Assembly: GCA_020062065.1 (NCBI GenBank)
Contig: JAGUWZ010000080.1
Coordinates: 1 to 6,161, forward strand
Source of the DNA: Candidatus Omnitrophota bacterium
GTDB taxonomy: Bacteria; Omnitrophota; Gorgyraeia; Gygaellales; Profunditerraquicolaceae
DNA length: 6,161 nt
Direction: 5' to 3'
How positions within the stretch are numbered: the stretch's first letter is position 1; each line of letters opens with the position of its first letter. Of this stretch, positions 1 to 5,476 are shown piece by piece. The notes beneath the pieces are model-generated. The model did no database searches and was not told where the DNA came from. It saw nothing but the letters and a program-made list of their open reading frames with translations. The position numbers and the translations under genes are program-made.

Positions 1-91
1 AGATTCTCGCAGATAAATCTTTAAATCTGCGTATATCCGCGTGTAATCTGCGTATATCTGCGTTTAAAAAAGGTAGTTCTTAAATTGGCTA
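1..91 (+). repeat. Dispersed hairpin repeat, copy A (left part lost at window edge)
   Basis: This is the centre and right half of the element seen complete at 2628-2788, in the opposite orientation. It holds one CGCAGAT module (8-14), a central spacer, and four inverted modules starting at 25, 35, 46 and 56 (ATCTGCG, ATCCGCG, ATCTGCG, ATCTGCG), spaced 10, 11 and 10 bp. After an A-run comes a conserved 24-bp right flank (68-91) that is the exact reverse complement of 2628-2651. Similarity to copy B stops at 91. Only about 33 bp separate it from the accC start, so it lies directly in front of operon 1. Whether it ends an upstream transcript, stabilises RNA or is merely parasitic cannot be told from the sequence. 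Confidence 0.9.
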
Positions 92-100
92 AATAGCCAA
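85..100. repeat. Short palindrome at the right edge of repeat copy A
   Basis: TTGGCTA (85-91) and TAGCCAA (94-100) form perfect 7-bp arms around AA. The left arm belongs to the repeat flank and the right arm is outside it, in the accC leader. Copy B has no matching second arm. It could be a small operator or RNA hairpin, or chance. No clear -10/-35 pair or Shine-Dalgarno sequence is visible between here and the accC start. Confidence 0.3.
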
Positions 101-124
101 CTTCATAACTTATCTCTTTATTTG

Positions 125-1492
125 ATGTTTTCGAAAATACTTATAGCCAATAGGGGCGAAATAGCCCTAAGAATCATCCGTGCCTGTCGAGAATTGGGAA
201 TACGCACAGTGGCGGTCTATTCAGAGGCCGACAGAAATTCACAGCACGTGCGTTTTGCCGATGAAGCCATTTGTATTGGTCAGCCTCAAAGCTCTAAAAG
301 TTATTTAAATATTCCCGCTATTATAAGCGCCGCGGAAATTACTGATGTTGAAGCAATACATCCTGGTTACGGTTTCCTGGCGGAAAATTCTCATTTTGCA
401 GAAATCTGCGAATCATGCCATATAAAATTTATTGGCCCAACACCAGAAAATATCAGGCTTATGGGAGATAAAATGCTGGCCCGGACTACAATGCAAAAGG
501 CAGGCTTACCTATTGTGCCTGGCAGCGCCTCGATTGTCAAATCTAAAGAAGAAGCGCTTAAAACCGCCCAAAGAATAGGTTATCCTGTAATTATAAAAGC
601 TGCTGCCGGTGGCGGTGGAAAGGGAATGAGAGTTTGCCATAACGATATAAAATTGGCCAGTAGTTTTATGACTGCCCAGGCAGAAGCAGAAGCAAATTTC
701 GGTAACCCCAGCGTATATATCGAAGAATATATTGAAAAACCTCGCCATGTGGAAATACAAATTTTATCTGACCGCTTTGGTCATACCGTCTATTTAGGTG
801 AGAGAGACTGTAGTATTCAGAGAAGACATCAGAAATTATTGGAAGAATCGCCTTCCACCGTAGTGGACAATAAGATGCGTAAACGTTTGGGGGAACTGGC
901 GGTAAGAGCAGTCAAGGCAGTAAAATATGAGAACGCCGGAACCATAGAATTTTTGATGGATAGCCAGAGTAATTTTTATTTTATGGAGATGAATACCCGT
1001 ATTCAAGTTGAGCATCCTGTGACCGAAGCAGTCACAGGTATTGATTTAATAAAAGAACAAATTAAAATTGCTTTTGGCGAGAAACTAAATTTTCGCCAGG
1101 ACGATATAAAAATGCTCGGGACAGCGATAGAGTGTCGTATAAATGCCGAAGACTACGAAAATAATTTTATGCCTTCTCCGGGTAAAATTGAAACTCTTAA
1201 TTTCCCCGGCGGACCAGGCGTACGCATAGATACGCACATATATCCGGGTTACGAGATTACACCTTTTTACGATTCCCTGGTAGCTAAATTAATTGTCCAC
1301 GGAAATAACCGTAGTGAGGCAATTAGGATTATGCACGGGGCATTGAATGAGTTTGATATCGGTCCTATAAAAACCACGATTCCATTCCATTTGCGTTTGA
1401 TGGAAAATCCGCTGTTCTTAAAAGCGGATATATCTACTCATTTCGTCCAGGAAATGTTAGGAGAGGAAGAAGGGCCTGCCGCTACCGAGTAA
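125..1492 (+). CDS. accC: Biotin carboxylase, acetyl-CoA carboxylase subunit type
   Basis: Catalyses ATP- and bicarbonate-dependent carboxylation of biotin on a carrier protein, the first half-reaction of acetyl-CoA carboxylase (fatty acid synthesis, cytoplasm). It has 455 residues, close to the usual 445-455. The N-terminal domain opens with [14 protein letters not shown] (4-17). The ATP-grasp domain has K116, K158, the glycine loop [10 protein letters not shown] (161-170), H208, K237, E275, E288 in FMEMNTR, R292 and E296 (QVEHP). R338 lies in ECRINAED. These positions agree within one residue with the E. coli enzyme, so all key residues are present. ATG 125 is preferred over TTG 122 directly before it; neither has a clear ribosome binding site. 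No accB is visible upstream, where it commonly sits, because repeat copy A lies there. A pyruvate carboxylase A-subunit or another biotin-dependent role is therefore possible, but linkage to asp23 favours accC. Confidence 0.93.
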   Translation: MFSKILIANRGEIALRIIRACRELGIRTVAVYSEADRNSQHVRFADEAICIGQPQSSKSYLNIPAIISAAEITDVEAIHPGYGFLAENSHFAEICESCHIKFIGPTPENIRLMGDKMLARTTMQKAGLPIVPGSASIVKSKEEALKTAQRIGYPVIIKAAAGGGGKGMRVCHNDIKLASSFMTAQAEAEANFGNPSVYIEEYIEKPRHVEIQILSDRFGHTVYLGERDCSIQRRHQKLLEESPSTVVDNKMRKRLGELAVRAVKAVKYENAGTIEFLMDSQSNFYFMEMNTRIQVEHPVTEAVTGIDLIKEQIKIAFGEKLNFRQDDIKMLGTAIECRINAEDYENNFMPSPGKIETLNFPGGPGVRIDTHIYPGYEITPFYDSLVAKLIVHGNNRSEAIRIMHGALNEFDIGPIKTTIPFHLRLMENPLFLKADISTHFVQEMLGEEEGPAATE

Positions 1493-1506
1493 TTGAGGAG
1501 GAATGG

Positions 1507-1869
1507 ATGGACAGAGAGGAATCACACACAGATTTGGGCACGATAAAGATACATAAAAATGTCGTCGCTTCAATTGCTGCTATTGCCGCGGGAGAAATTG
1601 AAGGAGTAAAGTCTATTGGTAAAGATTTTAGATCCGGTATTTTAGAGTTGTTGGGTAAAAAGGTTCTCTGCTATATTAAAGTTGTAATAGATAAGAATGG
1701 GGATGTCTGGGTTGAAATTCCCTTGATTATAAAATACGGATATAATATTCCTGATGTTGCAGACAAAGTCCAGGAAAATGTGCGTAATGCCCTTGAGAAA
1801 ATGACAAATCTGAACATAAAAGATATTAATATAAATGTGCAGGGGATAGAAAAGGGGGATAAGGAATGA
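1507..1869 (+). CDS. asp23: Asp23/Gls24 family envelope stress protein
   Basis: Small soluble protein of the Asp23 (alkaline shock protein 23) family, 120 residues. In Staphylococcus, Asp23 sits on the inner face of the membrane, held there by AmaP; the biochemical role is unknown. The hallmark N-terminal segment is present: GTIKIHKNVVASIAAIAAGE (11-30) followed by IEGV. An alpha/beta body follows, with the strand VWVEIPLIIKYGYNIPDVA near 67-85 and a C-terminal amphipathic region. There is no signal peptide or membrane segment. A strong Shine-Dalgarno, GAGGAGG (1495-1501), lies 5 nt before ATG 1507. The gene starts 14 nt after accC and overlaps amaP by 4 nt (ATGA), so the three are almost certainly co-transcribed. 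The accC-asp23 linkage is known from Firmicutes, where asp23-like genes follow accB-accC. Confidence 0.85.
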   Translation: MDREESHTDLGTIKIHKNVVASIAAIAAGEIEGVKSIGKDFRSGILELLGKKVLCYIKVVIDKNGDVWVEIPLIIKYGYNIPDVADKVQENVRNALEKMTNLNIKDININVQGIEKGDKE

Positions 1870-2468
1870 GAATCTTTAATGTCTTGGGAATTTTATTTTA
1901 TGCCGGGGTTCTTATTTTAATCGGGATAGGATTGATCGTTTTTTCCCTTAATATTTTACCTCCCGAAGATATAAGTAATTTACTTAATTTTCTCCAATCT
2001 AATCTTAATCCCAGAATCATTGTGGGGCTTGCCGGTCTTCTGCTAATATTAATTAGTTTTTCATTTGCCCAGCTGATTTTAGGCAGATTCCAGATTGAGA
2101 AGACGATTGCCTTTACCACACCCTCGGGTGAAGTTACCATATCCCTTTCAGCAATAGAGGATTTAATAAAGCATTTCGTCGTTATCATCCCTGAGATAAA
2201 GGAATTAAAGCCGGATGTTATCGCCACCAGGAAAGGCAATATCTTGGTTAACCTGAGGGTTGTTTTGAGATCAGAAGCAAATCTTCCTGAATTAACCGCC
2301 AGACTCCAGGAGATAACCAAATCTAAAATACAGGAAGTGCTGGGCGTTGAAGAGCAGATTATCATCAGGATTCATATTTCAAAAATTATTTCCCGAGAGG
2401 AAAGAAAGAAAAAAGAAGAGAAAAACCAAGAGCCTGCTATACCGTTTGGAGGATATGGACGGGTATAA
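1866..2468 (+). CDS. amaP: AmaP-like membrane anchor with Asp23-like domain
   Basis: Predicted inner-membrane protein of 200 residues resembling alkaline shock response membrane anchor AmaP. Two hydrophobic segments (about 5-30 and 50-72) form an N-terminal hairpin. A soluble domain of about 80-175 follows, with Asp23-like features (FTTPSGEVTISLSAIEDLIK, then VNLRVVLRSEANLPELTARL). The tail from 174 is highly charged (REERKKKEEK) and ends in GGYGRV. It starts in the ATGA overlap with asp23, with a purine-rich site (AGGGGGATAAGG) just upstream, which suggests translational coupling and equal amounts of anchor and Asp23. By analogy with staphylococcal AmaP it would tether Asp23 to the membrane. 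Sequence similarity in this family is weak, so the call rests on topology plus gene order. Confidence 0.75.
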   Translation: MRIFNVLGILFYAGVLILIGIGLIVFSLNILPPEDISNLLNFLQSNLNPRIIVGLAGLLLILISFSFAQLILGRFQIEKTIAFTTPSGEVTISLSAIEDLIKHFVVIIPEIKELKPDVIATRKGNILVNLRVVLRSEANLPELTARLQEITKSKIQEVLGVEEQIIIRIHISKIISREERKKKEEKNQEPAIPFGGYGRV

Positions 2469-2583
2469 TGGTTTAAATTGGTTGTTGGTGGGTATGGGTT
2501 TTGCTAGGGCGACCTTTAGCATTATCGGTTTGGTTAAGCGGCTAAGACGAAAAACAACAACCAGAACGACAGGCGCGACGTAA
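2455..2583 (+). CDS. Possible 42-residue single-span membrane peptide
   Basis: A short reading frame beginning MDGYNGLNWLLVGMGFARAT, overlapping the end of amaP by 14 nt. Residues 7-27 are hydrophobic, followed by a basic stretch (KRLRRK) and a Thr-rich tail, consistent with a one-pass membrane peptide with its positive end inside. GGAGG (2448-2452) precedes ATG 2455, but the gap of 2 nt is shorter than ideal. The same frame is open further upstream inside amaP, but that part is a basic out-of-frame read of amaP and not convincing. Firmicute asp23/amaP clusters often carry a very small membrane protein (DUF2273), so the position is suggestive. I do not recognise the sequence itself and assign no function. 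Confidence 0.4.
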   Translation: MDGYNGLNWLLVGMGFARATFSIIGLVKRLRRKTTTRTTGAT

Positions 2584-2627
2584 CCGATACCCAAAACTAC
2601 AACTTTAGCTTAAATTCCAAAATAACA

Positions 2628-2788
2628 TAGCCAATTTAAGAACTACCTTTTGAACGCAGATAAACGCAGATTACACGCAGATATTCGCAGATTTAAAGAT
2701 TTATCTGCGAAAATCTGCGTTGGATTTGCGAAAATCTGCGTTAAAATTGGGTTGAAATTATCATTTTACTAGTTATTAAATCACCTCA
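2628..2788 (-). repeat. Dispersed hairpin repeat, complete copy B (161 bp)
   Basis: The only complete copy. Its outer limits are set by similarity to copies A and C: 2628-2651 is the exact reverse complement of 68-91; 2743-2774 is the exact reverse complement of 6075-6106; and 2775-2788 matches 6061-6074 with two differences. The core is a long imperfect palindrome. CGCAGAT starts at 2655, 2665, 2676 and 2686; ATCTGCG-type modules start at 2703, 2713, 2724 (ATTTGCG) and 2734. Spacing is 10, 11, 10 on both sides of a 10-nt centre (2693-2702). Transcribed, it could fold into a stem of about 40 bp between operon 1 and pfk. No coding capacity is evident. The preceding spacer 2584-2627 shows no clear U-tract terminator, so this hairpin is the best candidate for ending or insulating operon 1. 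Confidence 0.93.
2752..2779 (+). promoter_or_regulatory. Candidate sigma-70-type promoter for the pfk operon
   Basis: TTGAAA (2752-2757), 16 nt, then TATTAA (2774-2779), about 34 nt before the preferred pfk start. The -35 is a good match; the -10 matches the consensus at four of six bases. Both boxes lie in the conserved flank of repeat copy B, so the repeat may supply the promoter for operon 2. The surroundings are very AT-rich, so a chance match is quite possible. Confidence 0.25.
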
Positions 2789-2802
2789 AATAACAATATT
2801 AT

Positions 2803-2807
2803 GGGAG
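2803..2807 (+). promoter_or_regulatory. Ribosome binding site that decides the pfk start
   Basis: GGGAG is followed by CTAAC and ATG 2813, a good 5-nt spacing. The in-frame ATG 2801 would place this site inside the coding region and has no purine-rich site of its own upstream. The neighbouring gmhA uses a nearly identical context, GGGAG-AATAAC-ATG. Confidence 0.65.
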
Positions 2808-2812
2808 CTAAC

Positions 2813-3844
2813 ATGACAACTATAGGAATACTTACAGGCGGGGGTGATTGTCCCGGATTAAATTCTGTAATCAGGGCAGTGGTCAGGAAGTCATTCAACG
2901 AAGGATACGAAGTTATCGGCATAAAAAACGGATGGAAGGGATTAATGGAAAATGACATAATCAAGTTAGATTTAGATGGCGTCAGCGGTATTTTACCTAA
3001 AGGCGGGACGATTTTGGGAACAAGCCGCACAAACCCTTATAAAAAAGAAGGCGGTCTGGAAAAAGTTAAGGTCATTTTCAAAAAACTCGGTCTTGACGCA
3101 TTGATTGCCGTAGGTGGCGAAGATACTTTAGGGGTAGCTGCGCAGTTAACCAAGGATGGTATCCCGAATATCATAGGTGTGCCTAAGACCATAGATAATG
3201 ACCTTTCCGCTACTGATTACACTTTCGGTTTTGACACCGCGATTAATATTGCCATGGAATGCATTGATAGACTGCATACTACTGCAGAAAGTCATCATCG
3301 GGTTGTGGTAGCCGAGGTTATGGGAAGACACGCCGGATGGATTGCCATTGAGTCTGGCATAGCCGGCGGAGCAGACGTTATTTTGATTCCTGAGATTCCC
3401 ATTGATATTGAAGAGGTATGTAAAAGCATTAAGAAAAGACACCAGAGAGGTAAGACCTTTAGTATAGTTGTGGTAGCAGAAGGCGCAGTTTTTAAAGAAA
3501 AGGAGATGGTCCTCCAGGAAGAGAAACTTGATGAGTTTGGTCATGTAAGGTTGGGTGGTATTGGTGAGATTTTAGCCAGAGAAATAGAAAAAAGGACCGG
3601 TTATGAAACAAGGGTGAGTGTATTCGGCCATATACAAAGAGGTGGTTCGCCGACAGCCTTTGACAGAGTACTGGGTACCCGCTTCGGTGTCAAAGCGGTA
3701 GAGCTTGTCAAAAATAAAAAGTTTGGACGAATGGCTGCATTAGTCGGCAATAAAATCATTGATGTTCCTTTGGAGGATGCGGTCAGAGAATTAAAAACCA
3801 TTGATATGGAACTCTACGAAATAGCAAAAGAGTTCTTCGGATAG
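2813..3844 (+). CDS. pfk: 6-phosphofructokinase, group III type, predicted PPi-dependent
   Basis: Phosphorylates fructose 6-phosphate to fructose 1,6-bisphosphate in glycolysis; 343 residues. The fold signature opens with GILTGGGDCPGLN (5-17). GGEDT is at 101-105 and PKTIDND at 124-130, with the catalytic aspartate D128. DYTFGFDTA (135-143), MGRHAGW (170-176), AEG (222-224) and GHIQRGGSPTAFDR (272-285) complete the active site. In this family Gly at the D104 position with Gly at the K125 position marks ATP users, whereas Asp plus Lys marks pyrophosphate users. Here both are the PPi type (D104, K125). The overall sequence resembles actinobacterial mixed-substrate (group III) enzymes. PPi enzymes are reversible and some also accept sedoheptulose 7-phosphate, the GmhA substrate, which is notable since gmhA follows after 12 nt. 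ATP use cannot be excluded from sequence. Confidence 0.9.
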   Translation: MTTIGILTGGGDCPGLNSVIRAVVRKSFNEGYEVIGIKNGWKGLMENDIIKLDLDGVSGILPKGGTILGTSRTNPYKKEGGLEKVKVIFKKLGLDALIAVGGEDTLGVAAQLTKDGIPNIIGVPKTIDNDLSATDYTFGFDTAINIAMECIDRLHTTAESHHRVVVAEVMGRHAGWIAIESGIAGGADVILIPEIPIDIEEVCKSIKKRHQRGKTFSIVVVAEGAVFKEKEMVLQEEKLDEFGHVRLGGIGEILAREIEKRTGYETRVSVFGHIQRGGSPTAFDRVLGTRFGVKAVELVKNKKFGRMAALVGNKIIDVPLEDAVRELKTIDMELYEIAKEFFG

Positions 3845-3856
3845 CGGGAGAATAAC

Positions 3857-4423
3857 ATGAGAGATAAAATAAAAGAACTATTATTGGAAAGCATCCAGGT
3901 CAAAGAAGACCTTTTACATACGAGAATTGACCGCATAATTGAGATTACCAATCTTATAATAGAAGGTATTAACAGAGGTGGCAAGGTCATTCTCTTTGGA
4001 AATGGCGGTTCTGCCAGCGATAGCCAACATATTGCAGCCGAATTGGTGGGTAGATTTAAGAAAGACAGGCTTGCGCTGTCTGCTATAGCGCTTACTACAA
4101 ACACTGCGATTTTGACTTCTCTGGCAAATGATTATGGTTATGAAATAATATTTGCCAAACAGATTGAGGCATTGGGGCAAAAAAATGATATTGCAATAGG
4201 CATATCCACAAGTGGCAAAGCCAGGAATGTCGCCCTAGGAATTAGACAGGCGAAAAAAATGGGTTTAAAGACAGTTGCCCTTACAGGCGGAGATGGAGGA
4301 GAATTGGTGAAGTTGGCGGATGTATCGCTTACTGTTCCATCTTCGGTTACTGCCAGAATTCAGGAAGCACATATTACCATAGGTCATATTATATGCGAAC
4401 TAGTAGAGCAGATTCTTTGTTAG
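3857..4423 (+). CDS. gmhA: Sedoheptulose-7-phosphate isomerase
   Basis: Converts sedoheptulose 7-phosphate to D-glycero-D-manno-heptose 7-phosphate, the first committed step to ADP- or GDP-heptose for LPS inner core or other glycans. The cytoplasmic SIS-domain protein has 188 residues, typical of GmhA. Visible motifs are GNGGSASDSQH (48-58) with E62 four residues later, ISTSGKARN (116-124) and ALTGGDGG (141-148). The C-terminal SSVTARIQEAHITIGH (162-177) contains Q169 and H177. H58, E62, Q169 and H177 match, with the same mutual spacing, the metal and catalytic residues of E. coli GmhA (H61, E65, Q172, H180). GGGAG (3846-3850) lies 6 nt before ATG. Its 3' end overlaps the next heptose gene by 31 nt. 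The kinase, phosphatase and epimerase of the pathway are not in the window. Confidence 0.92.
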   Translation: MRDKIKELLLESIQVKEDLLHTRIDRIIEITNLIIEGINRGGKVILFGNGGSASDSQHIAAELVGRFKKDRLALSAIALTTNTAILTSLANDYGYEIIFAKQIEALGQKNDIAIGISTSGKARNVALGIRQAKKMGLKTVALTGGDGGELVKLADVSLTVPSSVTARIQEAHITIGHIICELVEQILC

Positions 4424-4896
4424 AAAGAAAGATAAAAAGTTTAGGAGAATTAAAAAAAGAATTTTCTCGCCGAAAGACAAAAGGCAAGGTAATTGTATTT
4501 ACCAACGGCTGTTTTGATTTAATACACTACGGCCATGTAAAATATCTTGAAGCCGCCAAAAGAAAAGGCGACATCCTCGTTGTAGCGCTCAATAGTGACA
4601 CCTCCGTGAGAAGAATCAAAGGCAAGATGAGGCCTTTAATAAACGAAAAATTCAGAGCAGGGGTAATTGCTGCTCTGGAAAGTGTAGATTACGTAATAAT
4701 ATTTAGAGAGGATACGCCTCTTAACTTAATAAAATCTCTAAAACCCTGCGTATTGGTTAAAGGCTCAGATTGGAAGGAAGAAAATATAGTAGGCAGGGAT
4801 TTTGTTATAAGCTATGGTGGTAAAGTCATCACTGTAAGACTTATAAAAGGCTTTTCCACCACGAATCTTTTAAAGAAAATTGCCAAGTCTTTCTAA
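4393..4896 (+). CDS. rfaE2: Heptose 1-phosphate nucleotidyltransferase (RfaE2/HldE C-domain type)
   Basis: Transfers a nucleotide, normally AMP from ATP, to D-glycero-beta-D-manno-heptose 1-phosphate. It is a stand-alone version of the C-terminal domain of bifunctional HldE, 167 residues. Family hallmarks are VFTNGCFDLIHYGH (35-48) with the HxGH nucleotidyltransferase motif, NSDTSVRRIKG (67-77), RPLINE (80-85), IIFREDTP (102-109), LVKGSDW (121-127), IVGRDFV (132-138) and GFSTTNLLKKI (153-163). The sugar kinase domain is absent, so a separate kinase gene is expected elsewhere. ATG 4393 lies inside gmhA with only a weak upstream AGG, and TTG 4417 is the alternative; both leave the conserved part intact. 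Translation is probably coupled to gmhA. Use of GTP or CTP (GDP-heptose routes) is possible but less usual for this subfamily. Confidence 0.9.
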   Translation: MRTSRADSLLERKIKSLGELKKEFSRRKTKGKVIVFTNGCFDLIHYGHVKYLEAAKRKGDILVVALNSDTSVRRIKGKMRPLINEKFRAGVIAALESVDYVIIFREDTPLNLIKSLKPCVLVKGSDWKEENIVGRDFVISYGGKVITVRLIKGFSTTNLLKKIAKSF

Positions 4897-5476
4897 AATA
4901 AAAGGTATTTACCCCTTTAGGGACTATTGGGCAAGACAAGAAAATAAGGGTGTCTCTAACGGGGTTTATCGAGTCATCGACGCAAATATAAACCGCACAA
5001 AAGAAGGTTTGCGCGTTTGCGAAGAGGTAGCCAGGTTTATTATCGCTGACCGTAATTTGACCTCCCAGTTTAAAAAAATAAGACACGAGGTTCGTTACCT
5101 TGTCAACAATCTGCGAAACATCCCTCGCCTAATTGCTGAGAGAGAAGCCTTAAAAGACGTTGGCAGAACCTTAAGAAACAAAAGCGAATTAAAAAGATTA
5201 GATTTCCAGGATATATTTTTTGCCAATATCCAACGCGTAAAAGAATCTATAAGGGTTTTAGAGGAATTCAGTAAATTAGATAATGTTATTGACCTTTGCC
5301 TAACCAAAGGAACAAAAAGAAGCGGTTTCCGTGAGGGAAAAAGCTGTTTTAGGCCTTCGATGAGCAAGGCAAAGGTCAATAATATCGCGTTAAAGTTTAA
5401 AAAAATAAGGTACGACATCTATGCTCTCGAAAAAAAAGTTATTAAGAAATTCCCGTCTTTATGTCATCATAGATAA
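4880..5476 (+). CDS. thiD2: ThiD2-type hydroxymethylpyrimidine phosphate kinase
   Basis: Resembles the domain normally fused to the N-terminus of ThiE in cyanobacteria and planctomycetes. ThiD2 is reported as a strictly monofunctional HMP-P kinase making HMP-PP for thiamin, unrelated to ThiD. Conserved blocks are YRVIDANINRTKEGLRVCEE (30-49), KKIRHEV (65-71), DVGRT (93-97), FFANIQRVKESIRVLEEFSK (113-132) and KFKKIRYDIYALEK (172-185). Blocks two ends of an internal pseudo-repeat are visible (ANINRTKEGLRVCEE and ANIQRVKESIRVLEE). Residues from about 136 to 167 look like an insert and coincide with a palindrome in the DNA (5285-5383). The only usual start before the conserved part is TTG 4880, 17 nt inside rfaE2, with a weak ribosome site; residues 1-28 look unconserved. 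After residue 185 the frame leaves the expected ThiE continuation at an A8 run and ends 39 nt later. Family call good; activity inferred. Confidence 0.78.
   Translation: MPSLSKIKGIYPFRDYWARQENKGVSNGVYRVIDANINRTKEGLRVCEEVARFIIADRNLTSQFKKIRHEVRYLVNNLRNIPRLIAEREALKDVGRTLRNKSELKRLDFQDIFFANIQRVKESIRVLEEFSKLDNVIDLCLTKGTKRSGFREGKSCFRPSMSKAKVNNIALKFKKIRYDIYALEKKVIKKFPSLCHHR
5285..5383. mobile_element. Palindromic insert within thiD2, in frame (about 99 bp)
   Basis: Perfect 16-bp inverted repeats, TTATTGACCTTTGCCT (5286-5301) and its complement (5367-5382), enclose about 65 bp. The interior is partly self-complementary too (TTTCC 5326-5330 with GGAAA 5336-5340, AGC 5321-5323 with GCT 5343-5345, an A-run with a T-run). 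ATAAT occurs at 5280-5284 and 5379-5383 and could be a 5-bp target duplication, although the second copy overlaps the arm and the sequence is AT-rich. Removing 5285-5383 (33 codons) leaves thiD2 in frame and gives SKLDNIALKFKKIRY, which reads like a normal ThiD2. The inserted peptide is basic and Ser/Lys-rich. The pattern resembles Rickettsia palindromic elements, which insert in frame in genes. No related copy is visible elsewhere in the window. Confidence 0.5.

Noticed and set aside
122..124. TTG 122 as start of accC
   Set aside because: ATG follows immediately at 125 and begins the protein in the usual family way; nothing favours the extra codon.
1898..2365. Long open frame on the minus strand across amaP, and similar frames opposite pfk, gmhA and thiD2
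   Set aside because: Their translations are low-complexity shadows of the forward genes with no recognisable domains or ribosome sites.
2347..2454. Upstream extension of the small peptide frame after amaP
   Set aside because: This part is an out-of-frame read of the basic amaP tail; only the segment from ATG 2455 has independent support.
2655..2740. CRISPR-like array of regularly spaced short repeats
   Set aside because: The units are 7 bp with 3-4 bp between them, reverse orientation at the centre and lack unique spacers, so this is a palindromic repeat element.
4653..4677. Hairpin CAGAGCAG / CTGCTCTG in rfaE2
   Set aside because: It lies within codons for a conserved segment (FRAGVIAALESV) and has no U-tract, so it is best explained as chance in coding sequence.
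4897..4966. TPP riboswitch before the thiamin genes
   Set aside because: The conserved TPP-aptamer blocks (CUGAGA and the ACCUGAUCUGG region) are not present, and the region is inside a run of overlapping genes.
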